From: an uncultured Treponema sp.
GTDB taxonomy: Bacteria; Spirochaetota; Spirochaetia; Treponematales; Treponemataceae
Direction: 5' to 3'
Assembly: GCA_937901865.1 (NCBI GenBank)
Contig: CALDID010000322.1
Location: 1-27,312 of the forward strand
Length of the DNA: 27,312 nucleotides
The notes under the pieces were generated by a model. It worked only from the letters and a program-made list of their open reading frames with translations, was not told the origin of the DNA and did no database searches. Both the position numbers and the translations under genes were made by a program. Shown one piece after another: positions 14,151 to 21,783 of this stretch (its first letter is position 1; each line of letters starts with the position of its first letter).

Positions 14151-15109
14151 TACTGCGCTTCTCGCTCTTTTGTCATCTGCTCTACGGCTTCAATGGTTCG
14201 CTTTACGTTTTCCGCTTCTTTGCCGCTCGGAAGCGATTCATAAGAGAGCTTTAGATAATCAAGCACTCTTTCGTCATACGTCTTTGACATTGCAAGTATA
14301 TACGACGCATTGTAATACGCTTCTTGAATCTGCTCTTTTGATAAATGTCCGCTCAAAACTGCGTCAACAAAGCATTTTGCGGCATCTTCTACATTGCCTT
14401 CATGAAAAAGTTTTATTGCGTCGGTATATGCCACTTGAAACTCGAACTTTCCTACTAAACCTGTTGTGTCGGACGGGTCAAGGCTTGCAACTTCTCGGCA
14501 ATACGGCAAAAGAAGCGTATTGTATTCTTTGTCCGTCGCGTCAAACAGCGCATTTATTGCTCTTACGCGATACACTCCCTGCGATTCTTCTACAGCGCGC
14601 ACGAGGGAATTATAGGAGTCTGCATTTTCTTTTTCGGCTTCGATAAGCTGTAAATAGTGATTTACGTTGTTGATAGCAGGGTCATAAGCAAATGCTTTAA
14701 TTACAAAGCCGTCTTTGGTCAGCATATAAAAGGCGGGCATAGATTCCACACTGTATGCGTCAAGTATGTCGAGCTTGCGCTGAAATGCTGCTTTTGCCTC
14801 TCCGCTTTCGTCGCTTTGCGAGGCGGTATATTCGCTTTCGGTTACGTCGATGTTTAGAAGCTCAAAGGAGTTAGAAACGCTTTTCACAAATTTCTTTTTA
14901 GCGAATACATTTTCTCTTAAATCTTTAGAAACACCTTGCACGTCGTCTGTGCTGAAAAAAACGAGGATATTTTTATCGTCTTTCTGTGCCGCCTGCTTTA
15001 CTGCGTCAAAATCTGTTTGCCACGCACTGAACGAATCTGCTCCACAACTTGCAAACAAAAAGACAAGTGCGAAGATTGAAAAAACTGAATATAGTTTTAT
15101 AGCTTTCAT
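14150..15109 (-). CDS. Thioredoxin-fold lipoprotein
   Basis: A 319-residue predicted lipoprotein with a signal ending L-F-L-F-A-S-C22-G. Residues about 30-150 read as a thioredoxin-like fold: K-N-I-L-V-F-F-S-T-D-D, then F-E-L-L-N-I-D-V-T and S-V-E-S-M-P-A-F-Y-M-L, where M-P matches the cis-proline. The usual CxxC is replaced by S-T-D-D, so it is not an ordinary disulfide oxidoreductase. The remaining 170 residues are helical and resemble TPR-like repeats, suggesting a periplasmic binding or scaffold role. The reading frame extends to 15172, but the signal peptide fixes the ATG at 15109. A promoter ends 7 nt before that ATG and there is no SD. Coupled to the CorC-like gene. Confidence 0.7.
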   Translation of the reverse strand: MKAIKLYSVFSIFALVFLFASCGADSFSAWQTDFDAVKQAAQKDDKNILVFFSTDDVQGVSKDLRENVFAKKKFVKSVSNSFELLNIDVTESEYTASQSDESGEAKAAFQRKLDILDAYSVESMPAFYMLTKDGFVIKAFAYDPAINNVNHYLQLIEAEKENADSYNSLVRAVEESQGVYRVRAINALFDATDKEYNTLLLPYCREVASLDPSDTTGLVGKFEFQVAYTDAIKLFHEGNVEDAAKCFVDAVLSGHLSKEQIQEAYYNASYILAMSKTYDERVLDYLKLSYESLPSGKEAENVKRTIEAVEQMTKEREAQ

Positions 15110-15116
15110 AGTAAAC

Positions 15117-15144
15117 AGTATATGCGAAAAGAAAAGGTTGTAAA
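15117..15144 (-). promoter_or_regulatory. Leaderless-type promoter of the thioredoxin-fold lipoprotein gene
   Basis: Minus strand: TTTACA (15139-15144), 16-bp spacer, TATACT (15117-15122), then 7 nt to the ATG at 15109. No SD. Confidence 0.55.
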
Positions 15145-15149
15145 AGTCC

Positions 15150-15914
15150 CTATTTATCTGTATCTTTCGCATTTTCTTCTTGCCAAGATAATTCGGCTAA
15201 AAGCTCTCGCCTGTAATCGAACCAATCTGGTACAGAAACTTTTTTAGGTGTTCTCAAAGGTTTTCCGTATTTTGCCTTTTTTGCTTCACTGCGTAAAAGC
15301 CATGTTTGAAAGAGTTTTTTTATTCTCGCTTTGTGAGTGTTTAAGCTGTTAATCGGGGGAAATGCGGTGAAAATATCTTCAAGGCTTTTTTGTGCGTCAA
15401 GACAGAGTTTTTGAGCGCATCGCATCGTAAAAATTGCGTCTGCCTTGCTATCGTGGAACTCTAAGCCGATAGAGCTCACATCGAGCTTTTCTACAAAGTT
15501 TTCAAGTCTGCCCTGTGTTTCGTAAAATGAAGTGAGTGGTGAATGAAGATTGTAGCAATCAAAAGGAATTGGCTCTAAGTTGTAGCGGATACATTCGTTC
15601 ATAATTGTTACAATATCGCTTTCGATACCGAATCCCACGACAAGCGTATTTGGTGCGCTTAAAAGGCTTTTAATCTTTGAATAGTACTGTGGAAACTTTT
15701 GTTGTCTGCGATATTCCTCTCTTCTATACGACAGGCGACAGCGCGAATTATGGCGGAAAAGATACGGGTCAAACGGACAATCGGGATTTATGAGAATATC
15801 GCCGCTTTGGATTTCACTAAAGTTGCTGTTGCACAAGATGTAGCCAAACGAACAGATTTTTCCGAATCCGCCGAGAGAGTTTGCGCTTTCAATATCGAAA
15901 AATAAATAAGTCAT
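15150..15914 (-). CDS. DEDDh 3'-5' exonuclease (DnaQ/RNase T-like)
   Basis: A 254-residue nuclease-like protein. Exonuclease motif I is F-D7-I-E9 close to the N-terminus, motif II is V-G-F-G-I-E-S-D100, and motif III is H154-D-S-K-A-D159 (H-x4-D), the four acidic metal ligands plus the general-base histidine of the DnaQ (DEDDh) superfamily. The C-terminal 70 residues are basic and may bind nucleic acid. It could act in DNA proofreading or repair, or in RNA maturation; nothing nearby decides this. A longer frame starting with TTG at 15950 would cover its own -35 box, so the ATG at 15914 is preferred. A near-consensus promoter ends 7 nt before that ATG, with no SD, so the mRNA is probably leaderless. 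Confidence 0.78.
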   Translation of the reverse strand: MTYLFFDIESANSLGGFGKICSFGYILCNSNFSEIQSGDILINPDCPFDPYLFRHNSRCRLSYRREEYRRQQKFPQYYSKIKSLLSAPNTLVVGFGIESDIVTIMNECIRYNLEPIPFDCYNLHSPLTSFYETQGRLENFVEKLDVSSIGLEFHDSKADAIFTMRCAQKLCLDAQKSLEDIFTAFPPINSLNTHKARIKKLFQTWLLRSEAKKAKYGKPLRTPKKVSVPDWFDYRRELLAELSWQEENAKDTDK

Positions 15915-15921
15915 ACCAAAA

Positions 15922-15950
15922 ATTATACTTACCGCTTTCTTTCTTTTCAA
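15922..15950 (-). promoter_or_regulatory. Leaderless-type promoter of the exonuclease gene
   Basis: Minus strand: TTGAAA (15945-15950), 17-bp spacer, perfect TATAAT (15922-15927), then 7 nt to the ATG at 15914. Confidence 0.7.
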
Positions 15951-15965
15951 TATTTTCTTTGCTCT

Positions 15966-15994
15966 TTGCTAGACAATGCGTTTTTGTGTATAGT
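15966..15994 (+). promoter_or_regulatory. Leaderless-type promoter of the exported barrel-like pseudogene
   Basis: TTGCTA (15966-15971), 17-bp spacer, TATAGT (15989-15994), then 7 nt to the ATG at 16002. No SD. Confidence 0.55.
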
Positions 15995-16001
15995 GTGTTT
16001 T

Positions 16002-16481
16002 ATGAAAAGATTTTTTGCGATTTTAGTGTGTTTTTCTCTTTGCTTTTGTGCTTATGCTGAAACATACGATTATTTTTCTTTCGGTTTGGTGAATGAGATT
16101 ACCGACGAAGATGCTATCAAAACATCTACGGAGCGCGGTTGACTTGAATTGAGCATTGAGTCTGCGGCACGGCGTGGCGAACTGTTTTGGCTGCTTTTGT
16201 ATGATTTCTTTTGGAGCGGCGATGAGTCGGAGCATTTTACTGAATATTGTACAGAGCATTTACTAGGACTGGGGCTTGGCTATGGGCTTTTGAGCTTTTT
16301 TCAGCCATACAGCACGGTAATGCTGGGCATTCACAATGAAGGTAATGAGGCGACTCGTTTGGCGTACAAAGCCGCAGCAGGAGTGCGTGTGCCAATTCAT
16401 CGCGTCAGTCTGCGCGCGGATATTTCGTACTGTTCGCTTCTCGGCTCTTCGTGTACGTTTGCTATTGGGATTGGATTTTGA
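16002..16481 (+). pseudogene. Small exported outer-membrane-like protein interrupted by TGA
   Basis: One frame runs from ATG 16002 to the stop ending at 16481, broken once by TGA at 16140-16142. Before the TGA there is a signal peptide (M-K-R-F-F-A-I-L-V-C-F-S-L-C-F-C-A-Y-A) and about 27 mature residues. After it the frame continues for 112 codons with alternating polar and hydrophobic, glycine-rich segments, ending A-I-G-I-G-F with the terminal phenylalanine common in outer-membrane barrels. The whole would be about 159 residues, a plausible 8-strand barrel or lipocalin-like size. Start signals and terminator are intact, so the lesion looks recent. A selenocysteine reading is possible in principle but no SECIS-like hairpin was seen. 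Specific family not recognised. Confidence 0.6.
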
Positions 16482-16491
16482 GAGGAATGAA

Positions 16492-16536
16492 AAAAACGCG
16501 CCCTGTGAGATGAAACTTTCCAAAAGGCGCGTTTTT
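16492..16536. terminator. Bidirectional terminator between the barrel-like pseudogene and purL
   Basis: An 11-bp perfect stem, AAAAACGCGCC (16492-16502) with GGCGCGTTTTT (16526-16536). It has T-tracts in both directions and serves both convergent genes. Confidence 0.85.
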
Positions 16537-16559
16537 ATAACTTACAATGCTGTCAACGG

Positions 16560-19500
16560 TCAGGCAAAATATGAAACTCCTGCACTAAAGATGTCTTGCA
16601 CAAGGCTTGAATCTTTGTCAGTCGTGATGTTTTTGAGAAGCTCTCCTGCTTTTCCAATACATCGCTCATTATGCGCCATTTTGCCCAAAACTCTGCCGTC
16701 AGGACTTGTCAAGCCCTCGATTGCGTACATCGAACCGTTTGGATTATCTGGCTCGCTCATCACAGGCTCGCCGTTCTCATCGACATATTGCGTGAAAATC
16801 TGTCCATTTGCAAACAGGTCTTTTGCAAGTTTCTCTGTGATGATGATACGTCCTTCGCCGTGGCTTATCGGGATAAGATGAGTCTTTGGCTCTATGACGC
16901 TTGGGTGCAATGCCCACGGACTTTTTGCGCTTAGCACACGAGTTCGCACAACGCGGCTGATATGGCGACCGATAGTGTTGAATGTCAAGGTCGGCATATT
17001 TTCGCTCACCTCGCGGATTTCGCCATACGGCACAAGTCCCGTCTTGATAAGAGCCTGAAAGCCGTTACAAATACCCAATACAAGACCATCGCGGTTCTTT
17101 AGAAGCGACATAATTGAATCTGCAATGCGCTTTTCTCGGATAACGTTTGCAATGAACTTGCCGCTTCCGTCTGGCTCATCGCCTGCGCTGAATCCGCCTG
17201 CAAGAGCGAGAATCTGCGTTTTGTCGAGAGAGGCTTTGAGCGAATCAAGAGATGAAGCCAAGTCTTCTCTCGTGCGGTTTCTCAAGACGACGATTTCTGT
17301 TTCTGCTCCTGCAAGGTTGAATGCGCGCGCCATATCGAATTCGCAGTTTGTGCCTGGAAAAACAGGAATGATGACGTGCGGCTTTGCTTTCTTTGTGCTG
17401 TAAGTAAAGCTCTTTCTTGCCTCTGTGAGTGAGCTATGTTCTGCCTTTGCCCAATCGGGAAGCTCTGCGCTTTGCTTTGAAGAGCTGACAGAAGGGAAGA
17501 CAGAAGAAAGCGTTTTTTCCCAATTCGCTTCGATTTCGTCCAGTGAAATAGAAACATCTGCAATCTTGATTTGCTCATCTGCGATAGTAGAGCCAATCAA
17601 ACGACCCATAGAAAGAATTGCGTTTGTTTCCACGATGAGCGCACCAGCCATTGAATTAAACAATTCGTTTTCGCTTAAAGGCTCTAATTTGACACCAATG
17701 CGATTGCCGAGAGCCATTTTGCTCACTGCCTCCGCAATGCCGCCTGCAAGAACAGGATACATCGCTTTGATTTTGCCTGCTTTGTTGAGCGAATACAATG
17801 ATTCTGCAAGAATTGCGAATGCGTTGAAGTCTGGCGCGAGAGATTCATCTTTCGGCACTTCGATGAGGTATATTTTGCTGTTAACTTCTTTGAATGAACC
17901 GCTTGTGATGTTCTTTACATCATCTGTAGCAACTGCGAACGAAACAAGGGTGTTCGGTACATTCAAATGCTCAAATGTGCCGCTCATACTGTCTTTGCCG
18001 CCGATAGAAGCACAACCAGAAGCCTTCTGTGCGTCGAGTGCGCCGAGAAGAGCTGCTGTCGGTCTTCCCCAGCTTGCTTCGTCCACTGCGCGCCCAAAGA
18101 ACTCTTGGAACGTTAATCGAGCTGTGGCAGGGTTTCCGCCCATACACAAGATTTTTACAAGGGAATCGAGTACGGCATATTGTGCGCCGTGATATGCGCT
18201 CCATTCTGAAATGCGTGGGTCATAACCGTAGCTCATAAGGCTCACGGTTGATGTTTCGCGCGGAGAAAGCACTGGGATTTTTGCGACCATACCAGCTTCA
18301 AGCGTGCCTTGATATTTGCCGCCGTAAGGCATCAAAACCGAGCTTGAACCAATAGAGCCATCGAATCGTTCTCCTAATCCTCGCTGTGAGCAGCAAGCAA
18401 GGTCAGAAATGTTTTTAAGCCATTTGTCTTTTATGCCGTTTGCTTTTTCCACGCTCTCAAGCGATTTGTAAAGCGGGCAATCTTCTTTCTTTGCGTTCGG
18501 CAATGTCGCGCTTGCTGAGTGCGGTGCTCCTGCAGTATCGAGGAATGAGCGGTCGATGTCTACGATAGTTTTCCCTCGCCACTTCATAACGAGCTTGTTT
18601 GTATTTGTAACTGTCGCAACAACAACAGCGTTTAAGTTCTCTTCGTTCGCCGCCTTGATGAACTTGTCTACATCGCTTGCGCGAACAACAACAGCCATAC
18701 GCTCTTGGCTTTCGCTAATTGCAAGCTCTGTGCCGTTCAAACCCTCATATTTTTTCGGTACTGCGTCAAGATTGATGTCGAGCCCATGTGCAAGCTCTCC
18801 TACAGCCACCGATACGCCGCCTGCGCCGAAATCGTTGCTTCTCCTGATAATGTGGCTTACTTCTTCTTTGCGGAAAAGACGCTGTATCTTTCGCTCTTCC
18901 ACTGCGTTGCCTTTCTGCACTTCAGCCGCCGCTGTGGTAACTGATTTTTCAGTGTGAACTTTGCTAGAGCCTGTAGCTCCGCCAATTCCGTCGCGCCCTG
19001 TGCCGCCTCCGACAAGTACCACGATGTCGCCAGCTTCAGGCGTTTCTCTCATTACGTTCTTGTAAGGGCTTGCCGCAATAACCGCGCCGAGTTCCATACG
19101 CTTTGCAACATAGCCAGGGTGATAAATTTCAACAACCTGCCCTGTGGTCAAACCGATTTGATTTCCATAGCTAGAAAAGCCCTGTGCCGCTTCTGTGGTG
19201 AGCTTAGCTTGTGGCAATTTGCCGTGCAGCGTTTGACTCATCGGAACGGTTGGGTCTGCCGCACCTGTAATGCGCATAGCTTGATACACCCAAGAACGAC
19301 CAGAAAGCGGGTCGCGGATAGCTCCTCCGATACAAGTCGCCGCCCCACCAAAAGGCTCGATTTCTGTCGGGTGATTGTGCGTTTCGTTCTTGAATTGCAA
19401 CAGCCATCGTTCGCTCTCTCCGTTCTTTTCGCTGTCGGTGTATTTTACATCGATAAAGATTGAACAAGCGTTGTTCTCTTCGCTTACTTCAAGGTCATCA

Positions 19501-20390
19501 AGTTTGCCGTGTTTGCGAAGATACTTTGCGCCGATTGTTGCCATATCCATAAGCGTGATTTTCTTGTCTTTGCGCTCGGCGTAGATTTCTGTTCTCATCG
19601 CCTTGTAGCTTTCAAGCGACTTTTCGTAAAGGCTCTTAAAATCACCGTCTTCAATAGTGATGTTCGTGAGCTCTGTGCTGAACGTCGTGTGTCGGCAGTG
19701 GTCGCTCCAATATGTGTCTAGCACGCGGATTTCTGTTTCTGTTGGGTCGCGCTTGATGCTCTTGAAATAATCCTGCATCCACTTCACGTCGGCACTATCC
19801 ATCGCCAAACCCATTTTTTCGCGGTATGCGTCAAGCTCGCTTTCCCCCATAGAGATAAAGCCTGCAACAAGCGGAATGTCAGCAGGCTCTACGGTTTTCA
19901 TCTCTAGTGTTTCTGGGATAGAATTGTCAGTCAAACGAGAATCGACAGGGTTTACAAGATAGTTTTCGATTCGTTTCACATCTTCAGCGGCGATATTCCC
20001 GCTCAAAATCACTACTTTAGCACATCTGACGCGCGGTGCTTTATTACCGACAGCCGTCTGCTCTTTAAGGCTTTCTCGAAGAAGCGTTAAGCACTGTTCT
20101 GCGCTGTCTGCTCTTTGGTCGTATTGACCTGGCAGATACTCCGAGATAATCACGGTATCGCCCTCGGCAATATCGATTTTATCAAAATAGACAGTATCGC
20201 TTTGCGCTTCAGAGAAAATGCGTCTTGAAGCAATGCGCGACACCTCGTCTGTTGTGTTTTCGATGTCGTAGCGATTAAGATAACGCACTCCAGTTACGCT
20301 GGCAATGCCCAAAAAATCCTTTACTTGTGAATAAATGCGGCGAGCCTCATTATCAAAGCCAGCCTTTCTTTCAATGTAGATGCGAAACAT
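16560..20390 (-). CDS. purL: Phosphoribosylformylglycinamidine synthase, single-chain
   Basis: A 1276-residue FGAM synthase, fourth step of purine synthesis: FGAR + ATP + glutamine to FGAM. The N-terminal PurS-like part is followed by two AIRS-type halves; T-Y-W-S-D-H-C-R-H-T-T-F is the strongly conserved segment of the first, and G-G-G-T-G-R-D-G-I-G-G-A-T-G-S-S the glycine-rich loop. The C-terminal glutaminase has P-G-T-N-C-E-F-D, G-G-F-S-A-G-D-E and the nucleophile C1108 in G-I-C-N-G-F-Q, with H-G-E-G-R near the end. The layout fits the long clade shared by Clostridia, streptococci and treponemes rather than the proteobacterial or split PurQLS forms. It stands alone, with no other purine gene near. 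The promoter ends 7 nt before the ATG and there is no SD. Confidence 0.96.
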   Translation of the reverse strand: MFRIYIERKAGFDNEARRIYSQVKDFLGIASVTGVRYLNRYDIENTTDEVSRIASRRIFSEAQSDTVYFDKIDIAEGDTVIISEYLPGQYDQRADSAEQCLTLLRESLKEQTAVGNKAPRVRCAKVVILSGNIAAEDVKRIENYLVNPVDSRLTDNSIPETLEMKTVEPADIPLVAGFISMGESELDAYREKMGLAMDSADVKWMQDYFKSIKRDPTETEIRVLDTYWSDHCRHTTFSTELTNITIEDGDFKSLYEKSLESYKAMRTEIYAERKDKKITLMDMATIGAKYLRKHGKLDDLEVSEENNACSIFIDVKYTDSEKNGESERWLLQFKNETHNHPTEIEPFGGAATCIGGAIRDPLSGRSWVYQAMRITGAADPTVPMSQTLHGKLPQAKLTTEAAQGFSSYGNQIGLTTGQVVEIYHPGYVAKRMELGAVIAASPYKNVMRETPEAGDIVVLVGGGTGRDGIGGATGSSKVHTEKSVTTAAAEVQKGNAVEERKIQRLFRKEEVSHIIRRSNDFGAGGVSVAVGELAHGLDINLDAVPKKYEGLNGTELAISESQERMAVVVRASDVDKFIKAANEENLNAVVVATVTNTNKLVMKWRGKTIVDIDRSFLDTAGAPHSASATLPNAKKEDCPLYKSLESVEKANGIKDKWLKNISDLACCSQRGLGERFDGSIGSSSVLMPYGGKYQGTLEAGMVAKIPVLSPRETSTVSLMSYGYDPRISEWSAYHGAQYAVLDSLVKILCMGGNPATARLTFQEFFGRAVDEASWGRPTAALLGALDAQKASGCASIGGKDSMSGTFEHLNVPNTLVSFAVATDDVKNITSGSFKEVNSKIYLIEVPKDESLAPDFNAFAILAESLYSLNKAGKIKAMYPVLAGGIAEAVSKMALGNRIGVKLEPLSENELFNSMAGALIVETNAILSMGRLIGSTIADEQIKIADVSISLDEIEANWEKTLSSVFPSVSSSKQSAELPDWAKAEHSSLTEARKSFTYSTKKAKPHVIIPVFPGTNCEFDMARAFNLAGAETEIVVLRNRTREDLASSLDSLKASLDKTQILALAGGFSAGDEPDGSGKFIANVIREKRIADSIMSLLKNRDGLVLGICNGFQALIKTGLVPYGEIREVSENMPTLTFNTIGRHISRVVRTRVLSAKSPWALHPSVIEPKTHLIPISHGEGRIIITEKLAKDLFANGQIFTQYVDENGEPVMSEPDNPNGSMYAIEGLTSPDGRVLGKMAHNERCIGKAGELLKNITTDKDSSLVQDIFSAGVSYFA

Positions 20391-20397
20391 AATCCGT

Positions 20398-20427
20398 ATT
20401 ATAAATAAATTGCGCTCTCTTATTCAA
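20398..20427 (-). promoter_or_regulatory. Leaderless-type promoter of purL
   Basis: Minus strand: TTGAAT (20422-20427), 18-bp spacer, perfect TATAAT (20398-20403), then 7 nt to the ATG at 20390. There is no room for a purine riboswitch between this promoter and the start. Confidence 0.7.
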
Positions 20428-20493
20428 TCGGGGAACTAACAAAATGAGTTAGGCTATTCAAAAAAAAAGATTTGTGGTACATTATTTTCTATT

Positions 20494-21561
20494 ATGCTTT
20501 ACTATCTTGCAAACTCATTAAAATCAATATTTGGCCCTGCTCGATTATTGCAATCGTATGCAGTTTTAATCGTATTGGCATTGTATGCAGGCTTTTTTGT
20601 TACCTTAAAGCTCTTGCCTCTTTTTTTTAAGCTCTTGCCTTCCGACCGCGGCAGAGAGTTCACCTTGACCGCAGAAGCCGCAAAAGGCAAACCGACAGGC
20701 GCAGGAGTCGTGTTTATCACGTTCTTTGTGTGCTTAACGCTTGTTTTTGCGCCGCTTGACGGGTTGCAGCTTTCGCTTTTAGCACTCACATGGTTGATGA
20801 TGCTTACAGGCTACCTTGACGACTCAAGCATAAAAAGCTGGGGAGAATATCGCAAAGCCCTCTTAGACTTCATTATCAGCCTTGCCGCTTCCGCTCTGTT
20901 AGCTTTTTTCACAAAAATGGAAAATGGCGGCGAACTGTACTTTTGGCTTCCGTTCATCTCTGGCACAATCACCATTCCGCTTTGGCTCTATATCACGGTT
21001 GGCACTGTTTTGCTGTGGGCGAGCGTAAATACGACGAACTGCACAGACGGAGTAGACGGACTTTCTAGCACTCTAGTTTTAGCCGCCCTCATCACGATGG
21101 GAGCAATTTTCTATATTGTCTTAGGACACAAAGATATTTCGGCTTATTTGCTTGTTCCCCACCTTGCAGACGGCGCGAGCTGGGCAGTGATGACGTTTTG
21201 TCTAGCAGGTGTGTTGATGGGTTATTTGTGGCACAATGCGCACCCAAGCAAAGTTCTTATGGGAGATGCAGGCAGCCGCGCACTCGGTTTTTATATCGGC
21301 GTGTGCTGTATGGTTACAGGGAACCCATTCTTGATTTTTGTTACTTCGACCGTGATTTTTATCAATGGCGGCTTAGGCTTGTTCAAAGTGGCTCTAAAGC
21401 GATTTTTCCATATCAGCATATTCAAAAACACGCGCTTCCCGCTCCACGACGAAATGCGGAAAAAATACGGTTGGTCGCCTGCACAAATACAAATCAAGTT
21501 TTTGATGTTGCAGCTTTTAGTAAGCCTAGCCGTACTCGGTATTTTCTTCAAAATCCGCTAA
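20494..21561 (+). CDS. mraY: Phospho-N-acetylmuramoyl-pentapeptide transferase (MraY-like)
   Basis: A 355-residue polytopic membrane enzyme of the MraY/WecA family, which transfers phospho-sugar from a UDP donor to undecaprenyl phosphate; MraY makes lipid I of peptidoglycan. Motifs: G-K-P-T-G-A-G early, D109-D110 in G-Y-L-D-D, N179-T-T-N-C-T-D-G-V-D-G-L, H-P-S-K-V-L-M-G-D-A-G-S, and F-P-L-H-D-E-M-R-K-K-Y-G-W near the end. That last segment is collinear with the P-I-H-H-H-[FY]-E...G-W box of MraY, favouring MraY over WecA, but only one of its three histidines remains. About ten membrane segments are visible. It is not in a mur/dcw cluster. No SD and no strong promoter could be placed. Confidence 0.82.
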   Translation: MLYYLANSLKSIFGPARLLQSYAVLIVLALYAGFFVTLKLLPLFFKLLPSDRGREFTLTAEAAKGKPTGAGVVFITFFVCLTLVFAPLDGLQLSLLALTWLMMLTGYLDDSSIKSWGEYRKALLDFIISLAASALLAFFTKMENGGELYFWLPFISGTITIPLWLYITVGTVLLWASVNTTNCTDGVDGLSSTLVLAALITMGAIFYIVLGHKDISAYLLVPHLADGASWAVMTFCLAGVLMGYLWHNAHPSKVLMGDAGSRALGFYIGVCCMVTGNPFLIFVTSTVIFINGGLGLFKVALKRFFHISIFKNTRFPLHDEMRKKYGWSPAQIQIKFLMLQLLVSLAVLGIFFKIR

Positions 21562-21570
21562 CACGCACAC

Positions 21571-21665
21571 TATTACTCCTGCACAAGTAAGAGGCTTACT
21601 CTAGCACAAGTAAGAGGCTTACTTCTGCACAAGTAAGAGGCTTACTTTCTACACAAGTAAGAAAG
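21571..21665 (+). repeat. Intergenic array, 23-24 bp period, dyad AAGTAAG/CTTACTT
   Basis: GCACAAGTAAGAGGCTTACT begins at 21581, 21604 and 21627 (periods of 23 bp); a partial copy starts at 21651 (24 bp later) and a degenerate copy precedes the first. Each full unit contains a perfect 7-bp dyad with a 3-nt centre, AAGTAAG-AGG-CTTACT(T). Between units only three or four bases vary. Sits between mraY and the carA terminator and encodes nothing. Confidence 0.85.
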
Positions 21666-21703
21666 AGTGAATTGAGTGTACACTAAAGAGCGACTTCACA
21701 AAT

Positions 21704-21748
21704 AAAAAAACACCTTATGGAGCTTTTCGGGGCTTCACAAGGTGTTTT
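21704..21748 (-). terminator. Terminator of carA
   Basis: AAACACCTT (21708-21716) pairs with AAGGTGTTT (21739-21747), extended by an inner imperfect stem around a TTTTCGG loop. Read on the minus strand the stem runs into seven T (21704-21710), directly after carA. It may also stop mraY transcripts less efficiently. Confidence 0.8.
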
Positions 21749-21783
21749 ACAAAGCAGCCTGTGGACAAAACAGCCTAAGGCAA

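Noticed and set aside
15915..15950. Earlier TTG start for the exonuclease
   Set aside because: The TTG is the -35 box of a near-consensus promoter; motif I sits at the normal distance from the ATG at 15914.
16142..16190. SECIS element for selenocysteine at the TGA
   Set aside because: No convincing stem-loop with a G-U apical loop directly after the TGA could be drawn by eye.
16560..20390. Many open frames antisense to purL (for example 17425-18192 and 18556-18957)
   Set aside because: They are shadows of a fully conserved gene and have no start signals or recognisable domains.
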